A DNA stretch of 64,000 nt, taken from contig NZ_CP096662.1 of NCBI RefSeq assembly GCF_023238205.1, forward strand, positions 104,597-168,596, in the 5' to 3' direction. This document shows, piece by piece, positions 1-9,364 of the stretch. The stretch is from Halorussus limi (lineage in GTDB: Archaea > Halobacteriota > Halobacteria > Halobacteriales > Haladaptataceae). The translations under genes were made by a program, and so were the position numbers. The notes beneath the pieces were generated by a model. That model ran no database searches, was not told where the DNA came from, and was given only the letters and a program-made list of their open reading frames with translations. The first letter of the stretch is position 1; each line of letters starts with the position of its first letter.

Positions 1-354
1 CTGCGCCGAAGCAAGTTGCTCTCCACTACTTTCTGGAAGGTCGTACGAGAAGACCCGCGTATTCGACTTGTAGTACTTCCGTGTCCCACCACCAGCTTCC
101 TCGAGCCGTGCAATCTCCACCATCCCGGCGTCCTTCAGGACGTTCACGTGGTGGCGCACCGTCGTTTCCGCCTTTTTTTCGCTGCGACGATGCAACTCGT
201 CGTGAATCTCCTCGATCGTCATTTCCTCAGCAGCGAGCATGTCGAGGATCTTCGCCCGGACGTCGTTCTCCAGCGCCTTCGCTTTCTCCGGGTCCGTCGT
301 CACAACTTCGCGGATCGGCACATCGGATTCGAGGAGCGCCATTCTTGTGACCAT
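1..354 (-). CDS. ArsR-like winged-helix regulator (3' end outside window)
   Basis: The minus-strand frame opens at ATG 354 (a second ATG at 342 is also possible) and runs off the left edge, so the C-terminus is missing. The 118 visible residues contain a winged-helix DNA-binding domain: a helix with KALENDVRAKILDML, a recognition region around residues 50-75 with TTVRHHVNVLKDAGMVE, and a wing rich in Gly before RKYYKSNTRVFSYDL. This layout is typical of ArsR-type archaeal repressors. It is transcribed divergently from the copper ATPase, 110 bp away, so a role as its metal-responsive regulator is inferred from position. No metal-binding cysteine cluster is visible in the part present. Confidence 0.75.
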   Translation of the reverse strand, partial: MVTRMALLESDVPIREVVTTDPEKAKALENDVRAKILDMLAAEEMTIEEIHDELHRRSEKKAETTVRHHVNVLKDAGMVEIARLEEAGGGTRKYYKSNTRVFSYDLPESSGEQLASAQ

Positions 355-435
355 GTAAGCGGACGACGACAGTAAGAGTAACGCCACTCTCTCGATAGCA
401 GTATTAGTGATTCGATACCGCTATAACTCTCGTCG

Positions 436-444
436 TAACGGTTA
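436..444. promoter_or_regulatory. Candidate operator upstream of copA
   Basis: TAACGGTTA lies about 21 bp before the GTG start of copA. The same core in reverse orientation (TAACCGTT) lies 39-46 bp before the start of the copper chaperone gene. Sharing between two copper genes suggests a common regulator, possibly the divergent HTH protein. This is inference from two occurrences. Confidence 0.3.
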
Positions 445-464
445 TCCGCATTGCTCGGTAACTA

Positions 465-2738
465 GTGACCACGATGGGAACGACACAAGAACAATTCAAC
501 GTCGGAGGGATGTCCTGTTCGTTCTGTGCCGAGAGCATCAAGAAGGCCTACAGTCGGACCGACGGCGTCGAGGACGTCGACGTGAGTCTCGCCCATGAGG
601 AGGTTCTCGTCCAATACGACGACGACCTTCTGAGCGAGGTCGAAGTGAAGGATACGCTTCGGGACCTGGGCTATACCATCCGCGACCCGGACAAAGCGAA
701 GCGATACGAGCAACAGCAGGCTGAACTCGCCGACGGGAAGCGCCGCCTCCTCCTCGCAGGCGGCGCATCTATCGTTGTCGCTGCCCTGATGGGGTGGATG
801 ATTCTCGTGATGGGACGCTTCGAGTCGTCATCTCTCGCGATGGATCTGGTGACGCTGGGGCTGGCGCTCGGGACGATGTTCGGCCCTGGACGATACATCA
901 AAGAGAAAGCTTACCAGAGCTTGCGTCGGGGGATCTTCAACCAGCACGTTCTCCTGGAAGCGGGCGGGTTCGCAGGGTTACTTGGTGGGCTTCTCGGCCT
1001 GTTCGTGTTCCCTGGCTTCCCGACCGTCCACTTCTTCGCCGTCTCCGTGTTCATCACCACCTATCACATCCTTTCGGAGTACACCAGCCTCATCGTCCGC
1101 ACGCGCGCTTCCCAAGCCGTCCAAGGCCTTCTCGACCTCCAGCCCGACACGGCACGCCGCGTCAGTGATGACGGTGATGTCGAGGAGGTCCCTGTCGACG
1201 ACCTCGACATCGGTGATCGCGTCCGGGTCAAGCCCGGCGAGAACATCCCCGTCGACGGCGAGGTCGTCGAGGGTAAATCCACAGTCGACGAGTCGGTTGC
1301 CACCGGTGAGTCCATCCCCGAGGAGAAGGCCGAAGGCGACGAGGTGATCGGCGGCAGCGTCAACGAGACCGGCACGCTCCTCGTCGAGGTGACCGCGACC
1401 GGTGAGGACGCGTTCCTCAACCAAGTGGCTCGCGAGATCGAGGAAGCGCGGGCGATGAAACCCGGCATCATTCAGCTCGCCGACCGCGTGCTCAAGTACT
1501 TCGTCCCAGGTGTCCTGACTATTGCCGGGTTGTCGTTCCTCTTCTGGGTGGTCGCACCGCTTGCGTGGGGTGCAGGCCCCAATGTCCAGCGCGGGGCGTT
1601 CGCAGCGCTGGCCGTTCTCGTGCTGGGCTATCCTTGTGCGCTCGGGATGGCGACTCCCCTGGCCCTCATCCGGGGCGGTGGGAAGGCCGCGAACCGCGGC
1701 ATCCTGATGCGCTCCGGCGACGCGTTCCAGATCTTCCCGGACGTCGACCACATCGTGTTGGACAAGACCGGCACCATCACGGTCGGCGAACCCGCCGTCA
1801 GTGAGATCGTTGGTCTCAACGTCGACGAGGGTGATGTGCTCGCGACGGCGGCCAGCGCGGAGGCGTTCTCCGAGCATCCTCTCGCCGATGCGATCCTCGA
1901 GTTCGCTGACAAGCAAGATGTCGACTACGCTGACCCCGATGCCTTCGACTCCGTGACCGGCAAGGGCGTCCGGGCAACCGTTGGCAACGACGACGTGCTG
2001 GTCGGCAAACCGGGCTGGTTCAGTGACGAGGGAATCGACCTATCGAATGGGCGCGACGACATCGAGCGACTCCAGGGCCGCGGCCTCACTGTCTCGGGGA
2101 TTGTTCGTGACGGTGACCTAATCGGCCTGATCGGCATCGGCGACGAAATCAAAGCCGATGCCACCGAGACTGTTCAGCGGATGCGCGACGCCGGTATCAC
2201 GCCCGTGATGATTACCGGGGACAACGAGCGCACCGCGAACGCGGTCGCCGAGGAGGTCGGCATCGATCGCGTCATGGCCGACGTTCTGCCCGACGAGAAA
2301 CGCGAAGAGATCGGTCGCCTGCAGGAAGCCGGCCACCGGGTGGCGATGGTCGGCGACGGCATCAACGACGCCCCCGCACTCACGCAGGCGGATATCGGGA
2401 TTGCCATCGGCGCCGGGACCGATATTGCCATTGAGTCGGCGGATATCGTCCTGATGGGCGATCGGCTCGGTGGCGTGATGGACGCCTACGAAATCGGGAA
2501 CGAGAGCTATCGGAAGACTCGCCAGAATCTCGTGACAGCCTTCGCGTTCAACGGCGTCGGCGTCGCCGCCGCGACCACGGGACTCGTTCATCCGGTGTTC
2601 GCGATGCTTACGATGGTGTTATCCGTCTCGGCCGTCCTCGCCAACAGCTTCGCTGGTCAACTCCTCTCCGGCGAGGGTGTCAACACGGAATTCGCCCTCG
2701 ACGAACGCACGGACGCGAGCGTGGAGATGGTCGAGTGA
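465..2738 (+). CDS. copA: Heavy-metal P1B-type ATPase, probable copper exporter
   Basis: The 757-residue protein has an N-terminal heavy-metal-associated domain with GMSCSFC at residues 15-21. It has the actuator TGES at 280-283, the phosphorylation site DKTGT with D433, an SEHPLA motif in the nucleotide-binding domain, and GDGIND near 630. Predicted membrane helices surround these. The membrane CPx motif reads Y389-P-C rather than the usual CPC of copper exporters. The late helices keep an FN pair and an MLTMVLSVSAV stretch resembling the copper-site helices. The start may be GTG 465 or ATG 474. It probably expels monovalent copper or a related metal from the cytoplasm, together with the adjacent chaperone. 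Family assignment is firm; metal specificity is inferred. Confidence 0.93.
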   Translation: MTTMGTTQEQFNVGGMSCSFCAESIKKAYSRTDGVEDVDVSLAHEEVLVQYDDDLLSEVEVKDTLRDLGYTIRDPDKAKRYEQQQAELADGKRRLLLAGGASIVVAALMGWMILVMGRFESSSLAMDLVTLGLALGTMFGPGRYIKEKAYQSLRRGIFNQHVLLEAGGFAGLLGGLLGLFVFPGFPTVHFFAVSVFITTYHILSEYTSLIVRTRASQAVQGLLDLQPDTARRVSDDGDVEEVPVDDLDIGDRVRVKPGENIPVDGEVVEGKSTVDESVATGESIPEEKAEGDEVIGGSVNETGTLLVEVTATGEDAFLNQVAREIEEARAMKPGIIQLADRVLKYFVPGVLTIAGLSFLFWVVAPLAWGAGPNVQRGAFAALAVLVLGYPCALGMATPLALIRGGGKAANRGILMRSGDAFQIFPDVDHIVLDKTGTITVGEPAVSEIVGLNVDEGDVLATAASAEAFSEHPLADAILEFADKQDVDYADPDAFDSVTGKGVRATVGNDDVLVGKPGWFSDEGIDLSNGRDDIERLQGRGLTVSGIVRDGDLIGLIGIGDEIKADATETVQRMRDAGITPVMITGDNERTANAVAEEVGIDRVMADVLPDEKREEIGRLQEAGHRVAMVGDGINDAPALTQADIGIAIGAGTDIAIESADIVLMGDRLGGVMDAYEIGNESYRKTRQNLVTAFAFNGVGVAAATTGLVHPVFAMLTMVLSVSAVLANSFAGQLLSGEGVNTEFALDERTDASVEMVE

Positions 2739-2745
2739 CGGGCGA

Positions 2746-2952
2746 TTAAGCCACCACGTCGTAGCCAGCCTGTTCGATTGCCGCGTTCACGTCGTCGTTG
2801 GAGGCCCCCTCCTCAAGGACCACGTCGACCGTGTCAGCTTCGTGGTCGGCCTCGACCCGATTCACACCATCGAGGTTTCGCAGGGCGGTCTCCACGTTCT
2901 GTTCGCATCCGTTGCACGACATCCCGGTGACGGAAATCGTCTTTCGGTCCAT
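2746..2952 (-). CDS. CopZ-like heavy-metal-associated domain protein
   Basis: This 68-residue protein is a single heavy-metal-associated domain. It begins MDRKTISVTGMSCNGC, so the metal-binding motif is CxxC at residues 13-16, followed by the beta-alpha-beta pattern ending in AIEQAGYDVVA. The ATG at 2952 puts the metal loop at the usual position; longer upstream in-frame extensions have no domain support. The gene is convergent with copA and ends 7 bp after it. It likely carries cuprous ions in the cytoplasm to the CopA N-terminal domain. Confidence 0.88.
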   Translation of the reverse strand: MDRKTISVTGMSCNGCEQNVETALRNLDGVNRVEADHEADTVDVVLEEGASNDDVNAAIEQAGYDVVA

Positions 2953-2986
2953 ACGTGCCTGTAAACACTCGCGTGGGATGACCATT

Positions 2987-2998
2987 ACGGTAACCGTT
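2987..2998. promoter_or_regulatory. Candidate operator upstream of copper chaperone
   Basis: The palindrome ACGGTAACCGT overlaps TAACCGTT, which is the reverse complement of the core seen 21 bp before copA. It sits about 35-45 bp upstream of the chaperone start. This is a possible shared binding site, inferred only from the repeat. Confidence 0.3.
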
Positions 2999-3084
2999 GT
3001 ATCGGTTTTATCTCCATTAGAGATGGGACGGTATCGTCCGGAGAGTTGTTTATGTCGGCCCCATAGGGGTGGAGGCTCTTCGAG

Positions 3085-3300
3085 ATGGGGACCACTGACG
3101 ACAAAGAGAGTGACGAATTCCCTCCAGAGAAGCGTCTGGAAGCACCGAACACGCGCCTGATCAAGGCCGGTATCGCGACGATTCCGGATATGGAAACCCT
3201 CCAGGAGTGCGTTGCCTACGAGAACGCCCACCAGAATCGAACGCAGATTCTGCGCCGGCTCAAGTGGAAGGCCGAAGAGCTGCGTGAAGATGAGGGGTAA
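3085..3300 (+). CDS. Small conserved-looking hypothetical protein by the copper genes
   Basis: This 71-residue acidic, soluble protein starts MGTTDDKESDEFPPEKRLE and ends with a charged helix rich in Arg, Lys and Glu. No metal-binding motif, signal peptide or membrane segment is visible. The acidic composition fits a genuine haloarchaeal gene. It runs away from the chaperone gene, with 132 bp between the starts. The function is unknown; a link to metal handling is suggested only by position. Confidence 0.55.
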   Translation: MGTTDDKESDEFPPEKRLEAPNTRLIKAGIATIPDMETLQECVAYENAHQNRTQILRRLKWKAEELREDEG

Positions 3301-3309
3301 GCTCTGTCC

Positions 3310-3351
3310 TTAACCAACAATATGCGAGTGATTTCACCGATTGTTGGTTAA
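3310..3351. repeat. TTAACCAACA inverted repeat, copy 1
   Basis: Arms TTAACCAACAA and TTGTTGGTTAA are 11 bp and fully complementary, separated by 20 nt. This is one of nine copies in the window. It lies 8 bp left of the IS1595 terminal repeat. Confidence 0.9.
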
Positions 3352-3359
3352 TAGAGACC

Positions 3360-4403
3360 GCTCTTATGTAGAACTGCGGAACGCCCCCATAACAAGGCAG
3401 TCGATGATGATATCGACGGATGCGCCGGCAAGGTTTAGCGACCGAATAAGGCCGAACGTGTGAGCGGCCTGTTCCAAGCCCTGCTTGGACAGGCCGCGGA
3501 ACTTCCGCAGCCACGGTTGAACAAGCGAAAAGAGGCACTCAGCCTGGTTAATGTGGACGCCGTCGGGGGATACGTATCTCTCTTTGTGTACGACTGTTCG
3601 GTGGTCACGCTCCATCTCTCTGTAGGCTTGGAGTCCGTCTGTCCAAACCTCTCCTAGTGGCTGGGAGAGGTCTTCAGCCTCCTGAATCACTGGTTCCAGA
3701 TCACCGCTGAAGTCGATGCCGAGCTGGCCGCGGATCACGCGAAGCGAGTCGCGGCACGCCGCGACGAGCGTCAGCTGATCACCGTGGCGGCCCCGCCAGC
3801 GTGAGCGGCCAGTTTGGGACGAACCGCCGCGAGAACGACTGCTTCGCGGCGGCTCTTGTCCCTTGTAGCCCGAGCAGACTGTGCCAGATTCGTCGACTTG
3901 CGTCGGTCCAGCGATGGTCTGGTCGAGGAGGCCCCAGACGACGGGGAAGCCGCGATGGATCGCGGCTTCCGCCTCCCGAATCGCCGTGTGAACGGTTTTG
4001 TAGGCTCGCCCGAGGAAGGGCGCGATCTGGTTGATACTGAGCAATGTATCGGCGTAGAGCGTGAATGCGAGAAGTACCTCGCCGCAGGTGAGGTGCTTCT
4101 CATGAAATGGCGTTCCGTAGGTGTAGACCGGCTTGAAGTTGCAGTCACGGCACCACACGCGGTCGAGATGCGACCACGTTTGAACGGAGCTGTGCCCGCA
4201 CCGTGGACAGGACGTATTCTCCCAGAATTCCTTGAGTCGCCGCTCGATGGCCGCATCGAGCGGCTCGGTGTCGATCTCGACGATGCCCAACTCGATCAGC
4301 TCTCGAAACATCGCGCCGAACGCCGGCTGAGCAGAAGACATACTCCCAGATTATGGCTGGCTCAGTGTAACTACAGGGTCTTTCCGTAGTTCTACATAAG
4401 AGC
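3360..4403 (-). mobile_element. IS1595-family insertion sequence (ISH4-like)
   Basis: The element is about 1,044 bp with 22-bp terminal inverted repeats at 3360-3381 and 4382-4403, starting GCTCTTATGTAGAACT and differing at one base. It carries one transposase gene that nearly fills it. The 8-bp flanks on each side differ (TAGAGACC and GCCAATAA), so no target duplication of the size expected for this family is visible. Both flanks are exactly 8 bp long and end at copies of the TTAACCAACA inverted repeat. Confidence 0.85.
3364..4341 (-). CDS. IS1595-family transposase
   Basis: This 325-residue transposase has an N-terminal zinc ribbon (CPRCGHSS near residue 44, then CRDC near 63) followed by an ISXO2-like DDE domain. 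Visible elements are a VDES segment near residue 150, a WTDG segment near 220, and a C-terminal HINQAE motif. The stop codon lies inside the left terminal repeat, as is common in compact IS elements. An Arg/Ser/Gly-rich insert near residues 165-185 separates the first catalytic block from the rest. It looks intact and is likely competent for transposition. Confidence 0.9.
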   Translation of the reverse strand: MSSAQPAFGAMFRELIELGIVEIDTEPLDAAIERRLKEFWENTSCPRCGHSSVQTWSHLDRVWCRDCNFKPVYTYGTPFHEKHLTCGEVLLAFTLYADTLLSINQIAPFLGRAYKTVHTAIREAEAAIHRGFPVVWGLLDQTIAGPTQVDESGTVCSGYKGQEPPRSSRSRGGSSQTGRSRWRGRHGDQLTLVAACRDSLRVIRGQLGIDFSGDLEPVIQEAEDLSQPLGEVWTDGLQAYREMERDHRTVVHKERYVSPDGVHINQAECLFSLVQPWLRKFRGLSKQGLEQAAHTFGLIRSLNLAGASVDIIIDCLVMGAFRSST

Positions 4404-4411
4404 GCCAATAA

Positions 4412-4453
4412 TTAACCAACAGAGGGACGGCTTGCTTTCGGTTTGTTGGTTAA
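4412..4453. repeat. TTAACCAACA inverted repeat, copy 2
   Basis: Arms TTAACCAACA and TTGTTGGTTAA are separated by about 21 nt. It starts 8 bp to the right of the IS1595 right terminal repeat and lies about 145 bp upstream of the MFS gene. Confidence 0.9.
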
Positions 4454-4597
4454 GTAGTAGATAGGACGAGGTTTCTTCATTCAATTCTAATCTCGAAACA
4501 GAGGGTTCGGACTCGGTAAGTAGCTCCTGCGTATCAATCTCCAAACAAAAATTGGCTCCAGCGAGCGTTTTAGTCGTCGTAGAGCGACAGGTCAGAT

Positions 4598-5906
4598 ATG
4601 TTCGGCCCTCCGTCCGACCGTGCGCTGGTGCGCCGATACTACCTCTACCGGGCCACGCTGTCGGTCGGGTTCATCACGCCTATCTTCACATTGTTTCTCC
4701 TACGGTCCTTGACGTTCACGCAGGTCGGGGCGCTGTCGGCGCTGTACTCAGTGCTGTCAGTCGTCGGCGAGGTGCCGACAGGCTACGTCGGTGACCGGCT
4801 GGGGCGGCGCGCGAGCCTCCTCCTCAGTGTGCTGTTCACCGTCGGGTCGCTGGCGGGCTTCGTCCTCGCAAAGGGGTTCCTCTGGTACATGTTCCTCTAC
4901 GCGTTGTGGGCGGTGGCGCTGACGTTCCGCTCGGGGAGCATGGACGCGTGGCTGTACGATACCCTCGACGAACGCCTCGACACTGGGCAATTCAGCCATC
5001 TCCGGGGGCGGGGCGACGCGGTGCAGAACTGGACCGCAGCAGTCTCGATGGTCGTGGGAGGCCTGCTGTACGGGCTGGAACCCACCTACCCCTTCGTCGC
5101 CGCGGTCGCGTTCAACAGCCTCGGCTTCATTACCCTGCTCTCACTGCCGAAGAACCGCCAGTACGCCGACCGTCACGACGCGGAAGCAGACCGGCTCGGC
5201 CCGCTGGAAGCCCTCACCGTCATCCGCAAGCATTTGGCTCGACCGCCACTGCGGTCACTGGTGTTGTACGTCGGGCTGTTCTACGCCGTCGTCGGCGTCG
5301 CTCACACCTACGTCCAACCGATGGCGGTCGAGACGCTCGCCCCCTACGCCGCCGGGTTCGGCGTCCGGATCCCCGCAGATGGTGCGACCGCGGCGGCGCG
5401 CTCTGGCGAAGCGGGCGCGGCGCTGGCGCTTGGCCTTGGCGTGATGTACGCCGCCCTCACCGCAGTATCGTCGTCGGGTGGCTACTACGCCGGCACGATC
5501 GAGGACCGCATTGGCGTCCGCAAGGCCGTGTTGGTCGTGCCGGCCGTGACGGCCGTCGCGCTCGTGGTGCCGCTGTGGGTTGCGCTGTTGGCGCTCCCGG
5601 CATTCGCGGCGATGCGAACCGGGATGCCGCTGGTACAGCCCATTGCCAACGGGTACATCAACGACCACATCGAAGGGGGTCGGACGGGCGACACTGCTCT
5701 CCGCGGTGTCGATGTTCTACATGACGCTCCGGACGCCGCTGGCGCTTGGGGCCGGGATGATGGCCGATGCGACCACGGCGACCACGGCAATTGCCGCGCT
5801 CGGCGGCCTGTTCCTCGCAGCCGGCGGCGCAGTATGGCTGCTCGGCGAGGTAGCACCCGAGACAGAGGCCACCGTCGGGGGAGAGTCCGGTCCCCCGGCG
5901 TCATAA
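4598..5906 (+). pseudogene. MFS transporter broken by a single-base frameshift
   Basis: The frame from ATG 4598 encodes a major facilitator protein. It has successive hydrophobic helices and the conserved loop GDRLGRR between helices 2 and 3. After about 360 residues the frame degenerates into Arg-rich sequence. The normal C-terminal helices (for example TLLSAVSMFYMTLRTPLALG) resume in the +2 frame and end at 5906. The switch falls at a run of five G at 5675-5679; four G would restore one frame of about 435 residues. This could be a real mutation, a slippery phase-variable tract, or a sequencing error. The substrate is unknown; drug or metabolite export is typical. Confidence 0.82.
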
Positions 5907-6177
5907 GTCAGTTAGGAGTCGGCCCAGAGCCGTCGGCTATGAGTCGCACGAGAACGAGTGAGTAAGGGAATATGCTCATGATTTCCCTAGCCATGAATCC
6001 ACTGGACTGAAAGGAAAGTCATCGGGCTGAAAAGAGATTGTTACCCCCGATATGTACAACGCCTAGGTATCTATCAGCGGTTCCACAGTCAATTCTAAAT
6101 AAAGAAATCGAGCTACCAGCTACTGAAAGTTTTTCAGCGCCCCCGGAGGGGCGGAGGCGCGTTCTGACCTCCGTCGA

Positions 6178-6606
6178 ATGATGACTGACCGCTATCTCAC
6201 GACAGTCCTCGAGGAAGCCGAGCACGTTGCCGAGCAGCACAACCAGATCGCTCGAACGACAGACAACCAAGCCCACGAGTACCTCCGATACGCCGTCCTC
6301 CGGGTGCTTGAAGGCGAGGCAGAACACCTCCCAGCAGACTGGACGCCGATCGACGGTGTGACCGTCGGCTACGGGAGCGACGAGGCGATGTTCGACAGCT
6401 GGGGCTCCAGCGAAGACTGGTGGGAGACTGTCCCGCCGCAGGAGGCGTGTACCCGGTTCCGGGTGTTCTTCCCGGACAACCACCAGACGGTTCCCCGCGA
6501 CATCGTCGACATGATGACCGCGCTCGGTACCTGGCGGGTTTGGACCGGGAGTGCAGCCGCGTGCGGCTCCTACGACCATCGCGAGCGCCGTGAGGTCAAT
6601 CTTTGA
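6178..6606 (+). CDS. Hypothetical acidic protein beside TnpB element
   Basis: This 142-residue acidic protein has no recognised domain. It has a helical start (LTTVLEEAEHVAEQHNQIA) and a Trp-rich middle (DSWGSSEDWWETVP). The stop codon falls just where the TnpB-carrying element begins, so the natural C-terminus may have been cut off by that insertion. The ATG 6178 start is doubled (MM). The upstream 270 bp hold no other gene. Confidence 0.5.
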   Translation: MMTDRYLTTVLEEAEHVAEQHNQIARTTDNQAHEYLRYAVLRVLEGEAEHLPADWTPIDGVTVGYGSDEAMFDSWGSSEDWWETVPPQEACTRFRVFFPDNHQTVPRDIVDMMTALGTWRVWTGSAAACGSYDHRERREVNL

Positions 6607-6770
6607 CAGCGAGAGAATCCTGCCGTTCACGGCGGGCGTGAATCGCGTAAGCTCCGATGAGAACCATTGCGTCAATGCTGGTCTTGAGTCTCCAACGAGA
6701 TGATTGGGTTCTACTTTCACCGTGGTTGGCTGACGTTCAAGTTCCAAACGAGCATATCTGGAAATGGCTG

Positions 6771-8162
<1,392 letters not shown>

Positions 8163-8188
8163 GTCATCTGTGGCCGGAAGGCCATCCG

Positions 8189-8566
8189 GTGGAGGAAGTG
8201 CTCCACGAGCGGCTCAGTGGCCCTGCGGAAGCCGTCGCTCCGGACGGTGGCCGAACGGGCGACGTTCGCGACCGACTGGTCGTCGACGAGAACGCACAGT
8301 CGAAGGACGATCTCGAGCCCCGCACGAAGCGTGCCGTCGCCGAAGCGATGGACGTCTCGCTCCTCTCGAAAGGTGGCCGCTACGAGGTGCAGTCCGCGTC
8401 CGGCAACCGGTACGAAGTCGACGTCATCGATGAGTCGTGTACCTGTCCTGACTGGGAGCAGCGCTCACCCGAAGGCGGCTGTAAGCATCTGCGTCGCGTC
8501 GATCACGAAATAAAACAGGGTCGTGTTCCACGTCCGGATGGGCGCCTTCCAGCACCCTCGAACTAG
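8189..8566 (+). CDS. SWIM zinc-finger protein, possibly 5'-interrupted
   Basis: The 125-residue protein carries a SWIM motif: CTCPDWEQRSPEGGCKH gives the CxC...CxH metal ligands at about residues 87-103. It is preceded by a strand-rich YEVQSASGNRYEVDVIDES segment typical of haloarchaeal SWIM proteins. The first start available is GTG 8189, but the frame stays open back to the TnpB element end at 8162. The original N-terminus may therefore have been removed by the insertion. SWIM domains bind DNA or proteins; the specific role is unknown. Confidence 0.65.
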   Translation: MEEVLHERLSGPAEAVAPDGGRTGDVRDRLVVDENAQSKDDLEPRTKRAVAEAMDVSLLSKGGRYEVQSASGNRYEVDVIDESCTCPDWEQRSPEGGCKHLRRVDHEIKQGRVPRPDGRLPAPSN

Positions 8567-8590
8567 AACGATATCTTCTGGAGTGCGTGG

Positions 8591-8608
8591 TAGTGTGGCG
8601 GCACACTA
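8591..8608. promoter_or_regulatory. Inverted repeat upstream of AbrB/PIN pair
   Basis: TAGTGTG and CACACTA are perfect 7-bp arms with a 4-nt spacer, 33 bp before the antitoxin ATG. It fits an autoregulatory operator for the AbrB-like protein. Confidence 0.5.
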
Positions 8609-8640
8609 GACTTTTCACGGCCGGTCACGTACCGGGAGAT

Positions 8641-8892
8641 ATGAGCAGCGACAGAATCGACGCCGAAAGCAAGGTGTCCGGAAACCAGGCAAACATCCCC
8701 GCCCGGATTCGGCGTGAACTTGATATCGACGATGGCGATCAGCTCCGTTGGCATCTCGAGGACGACGGGAGCATTCGGGTCCACGTGATCCAACAGCAAC
8801 CGGGCACATTCGCCGACTTCGACGGCTACGCTGGTGAGGAGCCGACCGATGTCACGAGCGATCACGACGCCTGGGGCGTCGACGTCGAGTAA
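8641..8892 (+). CDS. vapB: AbrB/SpoVT-like antitoxin
   Basis: This 83-residue protein has an N-terminal swapped-hairpin AbrB domain (VSGNQANIPARIRRELDIDDGDQLRW) followed by an acidic, likely disordered tail that would wrap the toxin. ATG 8641 is the only start that preserves the domain. Its TAA is directly followed by the toxin ATG. It probably neutralises the PIN toxin and represses the operon via the inverted repeat upstream. Confidence 0.85.
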   Translation: MSSDRIDAESKVSGNQANIPARIRRELDIDDGDQLRWHLEDDGSIRVHVIQQQPGTFADFDGYAGEEPTDVTSDHDAWGVDVE

Positions 8893-9327
8893 ATGCCGCG
8901 GGCACTCATCGATACGACAGTCCTCTTTGCCGCCGCATATCGGCGGGATGGATCCCACGATGCCGCGCTTCCCGTGCTCCACGGCATCGACGATGGAACG
9001 CTCCCGGAAGCTGTCGTCCTCGACTACGTGCTCGCGGAAACGCTCAACGGCCTCACGACCCACGCCGGCCACGACGCAGCCGTCGATCTCCTCGATCGAA
9101 TCGAAGAAAACGCCCGCTTCCACATTGACTCGCTCACTACCGACGCCCTCGCGACAGGGAAGGCCCTCTTTCGTCAACACGAACCCCTCTCCTTCGTCGA
9201 CGCCTGCATTGTCGCGTATATGCAAACCGAAGGGCTCGGTTACCTGTATACGTTTGACGACGATTTTGACGCCATCGAGGATGTCTATCGGCTCGATACA
9301 GCAACGAATCCCTACGACCCGAACTGA
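8893..9327 (+). CDS. vapC: PIN-domain toxin (VapC-like ribonuclease)
   Basis: The 144-residue PIN protein begins MPRALIDTTVLF (first Asp at residue 7). It has a central acidic residue in the LAETLNGL segment, the FVDACIVAYMQ motif, and YTFDDDFD near the C-terminus, giving the usual acidic metal site. It starts immediately after the antitoxin stop, so translation is probably coupled. VapC toxins are magnesium-dependent RNases that often target tRNA or rRNA; the target here is unknown. Confidence 0.85.
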   Translation: MPRALIDTTVLFAAAYRRDGSHDAALPVLHGIDDGTLPEAVVLDYVLAETLNGLTTHAGHDAAVDLLDRIEENARFHIDSLTTDALATGKALFRQHEPLSFVDACIVAYMQTEGLGYLYTFDDDFDAIEDVYRLDTATNPYDPN

Positions 9328-9364
9328 CGCTGGCAGACGCCACGGCTGGCGACGGAGTTCGGTC

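Noticed and set aside
978..1916. 312-residue minus-strand open frame inside copA
   Set aside because: It lies fully within a well-supported gene, and its product shows no domain. Long antisense frames are common in GC-rich haloarchaeal genes.
3352..4411. 8-bp target-site duplication of the IS1595 element
   Set aside because: The flanking octamers TAGAGACC and GCCAATAA do not match in either orientation.
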